Assembly (NCBI GenBank): GCA_023957245.1
Contig: JAMLHJ010000001.1
Location: 62,001 to 126,000 of the forward strand
DNA: 64,000 nucleotides
Reading direction: 5' to 3'
DNA from: Chitinophagales bacterium
Lineage (GTDB): Bacteria; Bacteroidota; Bacteroidia; Chitinophagales; JADIYW01
Position 1 is the first letter of the stretch; the number at the start of each line of letters is the position of its first letter. Positions 45,484 through 52,671 of this stretch are shown here, one piece after another. Made by a program: the position numbers and the translations under genes. A model generated the notes under the pieces. That model did not search any database. It saw only the letters and a program-made list of their open reading frames with translations, and had not been told where the DNA came from.

Positions 45484-45989
45484 TGTGGTACTCTATAGAT
45501 TTTAATAGGCTTATCAAAATGTTGTTGCCTTCTATACTTCAACAGGCAAAACATTATTCATGGTTGAGAGCTCAATTGTTTCCTCTAATAGAGATACATG
45601 AAGATTTTAAAGATTTCAGATTGAAATTCAATCGAGAGCTGAGATATAATGGACAGGTAATAATACTTGAAAACTTACTCAATAATGAGTTTGATATTGA
45701 CAATAGAGGTATTGTGGTAAAGACCAACCCATCAGGAATGAGCCAAGTATTTGTCTTCCAAAATGAAGAAACAGAGCCACCTGTAAATATATATCAAAAA
45801 CAAGAAGGGCAACCAATATATATCTTTCAAAAGTCGGAAGAATTAGAAAGGTTCTTTGATTTTGAAGTAATTGTACCTGTGGGAATACTTACTCCAGGAG
45901 AGGAAAGACAACTTAAATCGCTTACTCTAAGATACAAATTAGATGGTAAACGACCAAGATTTATTTATCAAAACGACCAAATATTTTAA
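45483..45989 (+). CDS. baseplate protein gpI/gp48-like (tentative)
   Basis: 168 residues. DFNRLIKMLLPSILQQAKHY and SWLRAQLFPLIEIHEDFKDF are an early helical part like that of gpI proteins; a beta-rich C terminus follows (VFVFQNEETEPPVNIYQKQ). Assignment rests on position between gpJ-like and fibre genes. Confidence 0.5.
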   Translation: MWYSIDFNRLIKMLLPSILQQAKHYSWLRAQLFPLIEIHEDFKDFRLKFNRELRYNGQVIILENLLNNEFDIDNRGIVVKTNPSGMSQVFVFQNEETEPPVNIYQKQEGQPIYIFQKSEELERFFDFEVIVPVGILTPGEERQLKSLTLRYKLDGKRPRFIYQNDQIF

Positions 45990-45992
45990 AAC

Positions 45993-46868
45993 ATGAATAC
46001 TTTAGATACAAGTAAATTAGGCGGACATCCGTTATACCTTCAGGATGTTGGTTTTGTTCAAAATGCCTATAAGGAGGCGATAGATGGCATTACAAGTTCT
46101 CTTGGCGCAGATTGCTATATCTTGACTGGTTGTGTTAAATCTCTTCAATCTGCTGGTGTGTGGGCTATTTCAGAGGGCTATGTAGTATTGGATAAAGAAG
46201 TATTTAAAGTATCCGCACATACGGTATCCTTTTTATCTGAAAGCGATCCATTGTTCTGGTCTATTCATCAGCAATATATCGAGCCTTCCCCAGTGCTCTA
46301 CAAAGAATCTGGAAGCCAAAATGTACACATTCAAAGACGAGCTATTGTAAGTGTAGAAGTGAGTGATTTTGTATATGAATTGCCGACAGTATCAATATTA
46401 GCTGATAGACTATCTAGGAACGAGTTTATAGATATAAACACATTGAATAGTTGGAGTGGTACTCTTGAATATCGTACAGCTCATGGAATGTTACATTTGA
46501 ATGGTCTAGTATATGTAGCTTCTCCAGATATTAATGATCAGGGTCTATTTATATGCGAAATTCCATTAAAATATCTTCCATATTTTTATAATGATGTTAC
46601 TTATGGAAGTGCACCACCTAGCATACTTAGTTATAACTTTGTAAATGAATATGGCGCACACCAATTTGTTATCAACAGGATTGTGAGACGAGTAGGATAT
46701 AACGATATTATAGAACCTGTGGTGGCTGAGTTATATGCCAACTTAAGTGAACCAGTTAATACAAGAAAAGGATATTTGTTGATTAAATCACCAGGTGTTT
46801 GGCCAGCAGGTACAGAGTTTGTAGTGTATAAATTTTCAGGCGTCAGTTGGTTAATAGCACCTCAGTAA
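45993..46868 (+). CDS. terminal tail fibre or receptor-binding protein
   Basis: 291 residues. GGHPLYLQDVGFVQNAYKEA, GVWAISEGYVVLDKEVFKVS and a beta-rich second half (YGSAPPSILSYNFVNEYGAHQF) resemble Bacteroidota phage fibre ends. It is the last phage gene, only 14 bases before right-end site R3, a common place for exchangeable host-range genes. Confidence 0.55.
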   Translation: MNTLDTSKLGGHPLYLQDVGFVQNAYKEAIDGITSSLGADCYILTGCVKSLQSAGVWAISEGYVVLDKEVFKVSAHTVSFLSESDPLFWSIHQQYIEPSPVLYKESGSQNVHIQRRAIVSVEVSDFVYELPTVSILADRLSRNEFIDINTLNSWSGTLEYRTAHGMLHLNGLVYVASPDINDQGLFICEIPLKYLPYFYNDVTYGSAPPSILSYNFVNEYGAHQFVINRIVRRVGYNDIIEPVVAELYANLSEPVNTRKGYLLIKSPGVWPAGTEFVVYKFSGVSWLIAPQ

Positions 46869-46882
46869 TCAGTGTTTAAAAA

Positions 46883-46900
46883 TTTATACATTCCGTTTTC
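46883..46900 (-). repeat. right-end transposase site R3
   Basis: Plus strand TTTATACATTCCGTTTTC, exact inverted copy of L1 and L2. It is 56 bases inside R2. Confidence 0.8.
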
Positions 46901-46938
46901 CGAATAAGATAATTTTTCATCAATAGGAGCATTGGAAA

Positions 46939-46956
46939 TTTATACATTCCGTTTCC
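46939..46956 (-). repeat. right-end transposase site R2
   Basis: TTTATACATTCCGTTTCC, one mismatch from the consensus, 24 bases from R1, the same close R1-R2 packing as in Mu. Confidence 0.8.
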
Positions 46957-46962
46957 CAAAAA

Positions 46963-46980
46963 TTTATACATTCCGTTTTC
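46963..46980 (-). repeat. right-end transposase site R1
   Basis: TTTATACATTCCGTTTTC, outermost copy. It is followed by a perfect palindrome CGAATTATAATTCG (46981-46994). Whether this is phage or host DNA is unclear. Confidence 0.8.
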
Positions 46981-47060
46981 CGAATTATAATTCGATAGCT
47001 AATTCATTACTAAATAGTAGATATTCAAGCTATTTCATTATATTAGTTATTCATTCTAAA

Positions 47061-48155
47061 ATGAGACAGTTTTTTTCTGCAATAAGAATTAAAGATTGGT
47101 GGAGTTCAATACTAATTCCAGTGGTTTCCTTTTATTTTATTGGGCTTCTGTACACAAAAAACACTCTAGTTGATCAATATTTAAAAAACACTATCTGGTT
47201 GTTATTATTATCTATTACTACTGCTTCATTTGGTTTTTATCTTAATGAATATACAGATATTAAGGATGATTTAAAAGCTGGGAAGGAGAATGCAGTTTCT
47301 TTACTTTCAAAGCCAAAAGCAATTACATTTCTTCTGTTTATCATCTGCATGATGACTCTCAGCTCCTTACCTTTTTGGAAGAATGAAAAAATTATCTTCC
47401 TATTTTTAATACAAATATTATTGTTTATAGTTTATAGTTGCCCTCCAATTCGATTGAAAAGAAACCCATATATTGCTGTATTACTTGACAGTTTATATAG
47501 TGGCACTTTATTTTTTATCATTGCTCTGATTTATTCAAATGCTAAAGTTACTTGGTCAATACTTGGTCTCACCATAGCATTTGGTGTTTTTAGAGGAATA
47601 AGAAATATCTTATACCATGTTACAAAAGATATTGAAATAGACAAGAAAGCAGGACAGAATACAGTTGCTCATATTGCTCGCAGTCAGACATTATTGAACC
47701 TACAAGCAATTTTCTTTTTTATTGAAATTTCATTTCTATTATATTTCATATTTCAGGTCTCATACATCACCTTTTTAATAACAATATTTGGTGTAATAAT
47801 TCTTCTAATAAAAAGAAATTACTATACTCATTATGAATTGGAAAAATCAGGAAAAAAAAGATGGTTATCAGAAATCAATACAATATATGAAGTTTGGTTA
47901 CCTATTGCAGCATTAACTGGAGTTTTCGCTATCCGTGAGTGGAAGACCTATTTTTTGAGTTTATTAATCCTTTTTCTTGTTTTTCCGAGTGTATTAAGGT
48001 TTCTGCACGAAATTTATATCATACTATCTAATTTTTATTACTTAGGATATAAACTGTTTTATCTAATTTCAGATATTTATTTTATAAAAATCAAACCACA
48101 TTTTGATATAGGCAAAAAGTGGAAACAACTAATAAGAAAGAGTGGAAATATCTAA
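47061..48155 (+). CDS. UbiA-family prenyltransferase or phosphoribosyltransferase
   Basis: 364 residues from ATG 47061; an ORF extension upstream runs through the phage end and is rejected. About eight transmembrane helices. The two Asp-rich motifs are LNEYTDIKDDLKAGK (Nxx-D-xxx-D) and TKDIEIDKKAGQN, diagnostic of the UbiA superfamily, which transfers prenyl groups or, in DprE-type relatives, phosphoribose to polyprenyl phosphate. In a glycan locus the second use would fit, but this is not decided. First gene of the rightward glycan operon; it starts only 80 bases after R1. Confidence 0.8.
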   Translation: MRQFFSAIRIKDWWSSILIPVVSFYFIGLLYTKNTLVDQYLKNTIWLLLLSITTASFGFYLNEYTDIKDDLKAGKENAVSLLSKPKAITFLLFIICMMTLSSLPFWKNEKIIFLFLIQILLFIVYSCPPIRLKRNPYIAVLLDSLYSGTLFFIIALIYSNAKVTWSILGLTIAFGVFRGIRNILYHVTKDIEIDKKAGQNTVAHIARSQTLLNLQAIFFFIEISFLLYFIFQVSYITFLITIFGVIILLIKRNYYTHYELEKSGKKRWLSEINTIYEVWLPIAALTGVFAIREWKTYFLSLLILFLVFPSVLRFLHEIYIILSNFYYLGYKLFYLISDIYFIKIKPHFDIGKKWKQLIRKSGNI

Positions 48156-49092
48156 TCAGATAAATGGATTATGGATTAAAGGACGGTTATCTTCTTTAGA
48201 GAATCTGACTATTTTATCTTTTTTAGAACAAAAATACGAATTTACATTATGGACTTATGACAATTTTGAATTATACTCAGATATAAAAGGATTAATTGTC
48301 AAAGATGCTCGCACAATTATACCTGAAGATGAAGTTTTTTGTTATTCTAATACCAATCAATTTGGTCATGGGAAGGGTAGCTTTGCTGGCTTTTCAGACA
48401 TCTTTAGATATAAATTATTATATCTATTCGGAGGCTGGTGGGTGGACATGGATGTTACTTGCTTGAAGCGTTTTGACTTTGACACCCCTTATGTATTTAG
48501 GAAAAGTAAATTAGATAGTGATTATATTGTAGGGAATATCATGCATGTACCAAAAGGTACGACGTTAATGAAAAAATGTTATGAAGAAGCTAAAGAAGCT
48601 GTGCATGCAGAAAGTAATGACTGGATGTTGCCAATCAATATTTTAAATCAGAACATTAAAGAAGAACAGCTTACACAATATGTTTATTCATTTTCCAATG
48701 AAGACAGTTGGATTACTGTTAGCTCTTTGCTAATATATCCTAAATATCCTCAATCATGGCATGCAATACATTGGATGAATGAAGAGTTTAGAAGAATTAA
48801 AATTTCTAAAGAAATCTATCTACAATCAAGTGTACTGGGAAATCATTATGAAAAGTACAACTTGGGGATTCCTATTAAAACTAAACTTGGGAAGTTGCAA
48901 TACACATTCAATGCAAGTAAAGTATATTATGCAATGATACATTTCAGAAGAGAGACGTTTTTCTCTAGCATGTATTACTTGATGTATAATCTATTTTATC
49001 TTTTCTCAGATTTTTACTTTTTGAAGATTAGACCGAGATTTGATTTGGTATATTATTTAAAAAGGTTGGTAGGAATTAAAAGAGTTCGTTAA
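48142..49092 (+). CDS. DXD glycosyltransferase, GT32-like
   Basis: 316 residues from a GTG start overlapping the UbiA gene by 14 bases. NQINGLWIKGRLSSLENLTI, FSDIFRYKLLYLFGGWWVDMDVTCLK holds the DXD-type motif typical of capsular glycosyltransferases of the GT32 type. It transfers a sugar from a nucleotide donor in the cytoplasm. The C terminus is hydrophobic, with a pattern (MYNLFYLFSDFYFLKIRPRFD) matching the C terminus of the UbiA protein, which may be a shared membrane anchor. Confidence 0.78.
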   Translation: MEISNQINGLWIKGRLSSLENLTILSFLEQKYEFTLWTYDNFELYSDIKGLIVKDARTIIPEDEVFCYSNTNQFGHGKGSFAGFSDIFRYKLLYLFGGWWVDMDVTCLKRFDFDTPYVFRKSKLDSDYIVGNIMHVPKGTTLMKKCYEEAKEAVHAESNDWMLPINILNQNIKEEQLTQYVYSFSNEDSWITVSSLLIYPKYPQSWHAIHWMNEEFRRIKISKEIYLQSSVLGNHYEKYNLGIPIKTKLGKLQYTFNASKVYYAMIHFRRETFFSSMYYLMYNLFYLFSDFYFLKIRPRFDLVYYLKRLVGIKRVR

Positions 49093-49102
49093 TAATAGTA
49101 CA

Positions 49103-49930
49103 ATGGCAAAAAACAAATCGGTTCAAATCATCTCTGCCCAACCAGAAACAATATTAGATTATATAAAAAAGGTATGGAATGCTAGATTGTTAATTGTTTC
49201 ATTTTCAAAAAGAGACATCCAAACCAAATATGCTCAGACTTTATTAGGAATTGCTTGGACTTTATTGCAACCAATTACTGGGATAATCATATTTACATTT
49301 TTTTTTCAATACATTTTAAAAATCAAACTTGAAGAAGCTCCATATCCAGTATTTGCTCTTATAGGATTCACTGCTTGGAATCTTTGGTCAAGTACTTTCC
49401 AACAAGGTAGCTTATCTATTTTTGAACAAAGAGGATTATTATCAAAGGTATATTTTCCAAAAATCATTCTCCCTTTATCAAAAGCATTGACTGGGACTTT
49501 TGACTTCATTATTGCGCTGACTTTACTAATTATATTGATTCCATTTTACAAAATCCATGTTTCATGGAGGCTTATTATCATACCTTTATTCTATTTAATA
49601 CAAATAATATTCTCAGTATCATTTGCAATAATTTTAGCAGTTTCTAGTGTCAAAAGAAGAGATTTATTTCATTTTGTCCCCTACATTCTCAACTTTGGAA
49701 TATGGGCAAGTCCAGTATTCTACGCTATCACTTTATTTCCAGAAAAATGGCAATTTATTTTTAATTACAACCCCATCGCTCTATGCATTGAAGGTTATAG
49801 ATGGTGTATTTTCAACAATTATCCTTTCAGAATAGAATTACTCTATAGCCTTCCAATTGTATTCACCTTTTCAATTATAGCACTCGTCATGATGAAAAAA
49901 AATGATGACCACTTTACCGACCATATTTAA
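49103..49930 (+). CDS. ABC-2 type permease, Wzm-like glycan exporter
   Basis: 275 residues, six transmembrane helices expected; FSKRDIQTKYAQTLLGIAW, PITGIIIFTFFFQYIL, SLSIFEQRGLLSKVYFPK and FNYNPIALCIEGYRW match the polysaccharide/polyol-phosphate export permease family. It pairs with an ATPase; the partner here lies 6.7 kb downstream, separated by dioxygenase genes. It is convergent with the first dioxygenase gene. Confidence 0.88.
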   Translation: MAKNKSVQIISAQPETILDYIKKVWNARLLIVSFSKRDIQTKYAQTLLGIAWTLLQPITGIIIFTFFFQYILKIKLEEAPYPVFALIGFTAWNLWSSTFQQGSLSIFEQRGLLSKVYFPKIILPLSKALTGTFDFIIALTLLIILIPFYKIHVSWRLIIIPLFYLIQIIFSVSFAIILAVSSVKRRDLFHFVPYILNFGIWASPVFYAITLFPEKWQFIFNYNPIALCIEGYRWCIFNNYPFRIELLYSLPIVFTFSIIALVMMKKNDDHFTDHI

Positions 49931-49931
49931 T

Positions 49932-50855
49932 TTATATAAAACCAGCCCCTATTCGACACCAAGCTTCTACTTTCTGAGAATTAAGTTTTAAGTTTTTAAA
50001 AACTTCTTCACCTTTTTTGGGATATTCCTCAGTAGGCCGCTTTTCAAATTCTTTGTCATAAAAAAATGACATATCGACTAGGAATTTTTCCACTTTACCT
50101 TTTGATGTTTCATCACCTACATAATAATGCAAAAAATCAGCTTTTTTCTGTTTAATAAAAAAATTCACTGCAATTCTATATTGTTCTGAAAAATTTGCTG
50201 GGGAGCAATGAATAGTTGCACTATCAAAGAACACAACCTCACCAGCTTTCATTTCAACTGGAATTGAATATTTCCAAAGCAAATCTAGATATGAATCAAA
50301 TTGCCAAGGAACATTTAATGAGCGCTGAGTATTACCAAATCTATGACTTCCAGGAACAACATGTAATGCTCCATTATTGACTGTAACATCTTGAAGTGGG
50401 CACCATGCATATACAGACATGTATTGGTCTTCTTCAACGTGGGAGCTATCCTGATGTGGATTCAATTCACTTTTATCTGTAGGTGGTTTTACAACAAACA
50501 CACCTCCCATCAAATCAGCTTGATCTGGCAGAAAAAATTGTTCCAAATAGGGTCTTACATATTTATAAACACTCTCTTTTGCCATATTCCTCACTACTAC
50601 ACTAGAAGGGCGACCACTGTTCCAAAATAAATCTTTAATTTCACTATCTTCTCTTTTCAAGATTTCAAAAAAATCTGTCTTGAGATTGTCTATTTGTTCG
50701 ATTTGCAGTAGATTCCTTACTGCATATCCCTTTTGTTTCAATTCATCTTGAATAGATTTGTCTAAAAAGAAATCCTGATTGTACTTCACTAATTCACCAT
50801 CACTGATGGGAAGCTCAAAACCAATCTTCAAAATATTTCTAAATGTGGCTAACAT
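49932..50855 (-). CDS. PhyH-family Fe(II)/2-oxoglutarate dioxygenase 1
   Basis: 307 residues; the longest stand-alone member here and the only one on the minus strand. Iron ligands H134 and D136 (NPHQDSSHVE), distal H216 (TIHCSPANF) and 2OG-binding R227 (QYRIAV) are all present; NGALHVVPGSHR is the family loop. It hydroxylates an unknown substrate. An N-terminal extension (30 residues) sets it apart. It is divergent from the other six by a 65-base gap. Confidence 0.85.
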   Translation of the reverse strand: MLATFRNILKIGFELPISDGELVKYNQDFFLDKSIQDELKQKGYAVRNLLQIEQIDNLKTDFFEILKREDSEIKDLFWNSGRPSSVVVRNMAKESVYKYVRPYLEQFFLPDQADLMGGVFVVKPPTDKSELNPHQDSSHVEEDQYMSVYAWCPLQDVTVNNGALHVVPGSHRFGNTQRSLNVPWQFDSYLDLLWKYSIPVEMKAGEVVFFDSATIHCSPANFSEQYRIAVNFFIKQKKADFLHYYVGDETSKGKVEKFLVDMSFFYDKEFEKRPTEEYPKKGEEVFKNLKLNSQKVEAWCRIGAGFI

Positions 50856-50920
50856 ATGATTTGAGTCATATTAACTTATAATAATTAATCTTACCTTTAG
50901 TAGCAGATAGTATAAATATA

Positions 50921-51781
50921 ATGCAAATTTTGAAAAACGATGAAGCTCAAAAGGAAATTTCTGAAAAGGGATTTACAATTTTTGATATTCTAGAAGCTAG
51001 TATTACTGAAAGACTATCTAGTCACTACCATTCTTTGAGCTCACCTTTTCAAACTGGATTTCATCCTAGTATGTTTTGGCAAAATACTCAAACAAAATTT
51101 GAAATCAGCCAATTAATATGCAAAGAACTGGAACCTTGGGTAGAAGAGCATTTTATAGGATATCGCCTTTTGTATGGCAATTTTATGGTCAAAGAACCAG
51201 GAAAGGAAAGTATCATGAAACTTCATCAAGATTGGTCTTATGTAGATGAAGAGTTTGAGCAATCTTTTGCTATTTGGTTTCCTTTACAAGACTTGACAGA
51301 CAGCAATGGTGCCTTATCCATGATACCTAGAAGCCATTTTTCCAAAAACCATCATCGTGGTCCAGGAACGCATTGCCCCTTTCTTGAAAATGAAGATTAT
51401 ATAATCGAAAATTTTGGGCAAGCATTATATCTAAAAAAAGGACAACCCGTCGTATGGGAGCATCATCTTTTACATTATAGTCCACCAAACTTATCAACCT
51501 CACCGAGAATTGCAGTTACTGCTATTATTGTTCCTAAAGACCAACCTATTTATCATTATTTTCAACAAGATTCAGATGCTGATATTGAGCAATATCAAAT
51601 AGAACCTCAATTTTACTTCAATTATAATATAGGTAAAAGACCAAAATATCATTCTCAATTAGTTCAAAACTTTTCTCCAATAAAACAAACTTATTCCATT
51701 AAAGAAATCAATCAACTCTTAGGAAAAGCTGAAAATAAAAAATTTAATTATATACAAAAACTTAAAAAAATATTCTCATGA
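50921..51781 (+). CDS. PhyH-family Fe(II)/2-oxoglutarate dioxygenase 2
   Basis: 286 residues. H102 and D104 (LHQDWSYVDE), H185 (LLHYSPPN) and R196 (SPRIAV) complete the facial triad and 2OG site; SNGALSMIPRSHF is the loop. It opens the rightward run of dioxygenases; its stop overlaps the next start (ATGA). About 25-30 percent identity by eye to its neighbours in the core only. No signal peptide, so it acts in the cytoplasm, before export. Confidence 0.88.
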   Translation: MQILKNDEAQKEISEKGFTIFDILEASITERLSSHYHSLSSPFQTGFHPSMFWQNTQTKFEISQLICKELEPWVEEHFIGYRLLYGNFMVKEPGKESIMKLHQDWSYVDEEFEQSFAIWFPLQDLTDSNGALSMIPRSHFSKNHHRGPGTHCPFLENEDYIIENFGQALYLKKGQPVVWEHHLLHYSPPNLSTSPRIAVTAIIVPKDQPIYHYFQQDSDADIEQYQIEPQFYFNYNIGKRPKYHSQLVQNFSPIKQTYSIKEINQLLGKAENKKFNYIQKLKKIFS

Positions 51782-52671
51782 GACAGGTACTCAATCACTC
51801 TGAACAAGAAACAAAATTTCATAAAGATGGATTTATTACTTTAAATCTTTTAAGTGAAAATCAATTTAAAGAGCTTACAAGAATAGTAAATGACCTGAAT
51901 TCTTCTCATCTAGAATATTCTGTAGAAGCTAATTCAGAATATAAGTTGAGTTATTTTAATGGTGATTTAGAATTTAAAAAACGTGTTTACAATACATTAT
52001 CAGAATTTTTTCAGCCTATTATTGATTTGCATCTAAAAAATTACAAACCTTTAATTATTAATATTTTCGATAAAGAACCTGGAGGAGGAGAAGTACCTAT
52101 GCACCAAAATTGGACTTTTGTTGACGAAAGCCAATATACATCTGTATCTGTATGGATTCCTCTTGTTAATGTATCTAGAAAGAATGGGGCATTAGAAACA
52201 CTCAAAGGAAGCCACAAAGTACTATGCCAATATAGAAGCCCTAGCCTACAATGGGTTTTTGATGAGTTAAATGATATTTTGAAGGAGAAATACATGGAAC
52301 CTTTTGAATTAGTCAAAGGTCAAGCGGCTATTCTAGATGACGGTATCTTACATTATTCTTCAGATAATGACACAGACGTTACTCGTACAACCGTACAACT
52401 TATTATGGTACCAGATGATGCTACCCCAATCCATTATGTAAAAAATGGAGACACAGTAGATATCTATAAAGTAGATTCCGAATTCTTTATGAAATACGAT
52501 ATGAAAAACCTTCCTGAAGGATATTCAGTGATTGGCAATCAACCAATAAGTTTAAAAAAATTAAATGAAGAAGAGATGGTAAAAATTGTAGCACAAAATG
52601 ACCCAACAATAGTAGAAAAATTTCAACCTAAAAGAAAACTTTCATTTTTAGAGAAAATTTTTGGAAATTAA
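51778..52671 (+). CDS. PhyH-family protein 3 with HxN instead of HxD
   Basis: 297 residues. The usual HxD is H109-Q-N111 (VPMHQNWTFVDE, codon AAT at 52108-52110), so one iron ligand is lost, while H192 (ILHYSSDN) and R203 (VTRTTV) are kept. The rest of the fold (SVSVWIPLV, KNGALETLKGSHK) is intact. It may be inactive, a partner for another dioxygenase, or have halogenase-like altered chemistry; Asn is not the Gly/Ala of halogenases. Stop and next start share one base. Confidence 0.82.
   Translation: MRQVLNHSEQETKFHKDGFITLNLLSENQFKELTRIVNDLNSSHLEYSVEANSEYKLSYFNGDLEFKKRVYNTLSEFFQPIIDLHLKNYKPLIINIFDKEPGGGEVPMHQNWTFVDESQYTSVSVWIPLVNVSRKNGALETLKGSHKVLCQYRSPSLQWVFDELNDILKEKYMEPFELVKGQAAILDDGILHYSSDNDTDVTRTTVQLIMVPDDATPIHYVKNGDTVDIYKVDSEFFMKYDMKNLPEGYSVIGNQPISLKKLNEEEMVKIVAQNDPTIVEKFQPKRKLSFLEKIFGN

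Larger units (their letters stand above)
15597..46980. mobile_element. Mu-like transposable prophage, about 31.4 kb
   Basis: Bounded by inverted copies of an 18-base site (GAAAACGGAATGTATAAA) at the left (two) and right (three) and encoding a DDE transposase with a MuB-type ATPase, a GemA/gp16-like protein, a DUF3164 protein, Mu-type terminase, portal and MuF, DUF1320, contractile tail and lysis genes. No key module appears broken, so it may be inducible. The outermost left site begins TG as expected for Mu ends, but the right outermost site is not followed by an obvious CA, and no clear target-site duplication is visible. The exact right boundary is therefore uncertain by perhaps 30 bases. 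Confidence 0.9.

Noticed and set aside
43153-46868. Diversity-generating retroelement acting on the tail fibre genes
   Set aside because: No reverse transcriptase gene and no template/variable repeat pair is visible in the phage, although some Bacteroides Mu-like phages have one.
15560-47030. ATTACTA or TATAATT as target-site duplication
   Set aside because: Both strings occur in each flank, but distances to L1 and R1 are unequal and such AT-rich 7-mers are expected by chance.
46932-47060. Upstream extension of the UbiA ORF through the phage end
   Set aside because: The extra 43 residues (with IYTFRFP twice) are translations of transposase sites R2 and R1; the natural start is MRQFFSAIRIKDWW.
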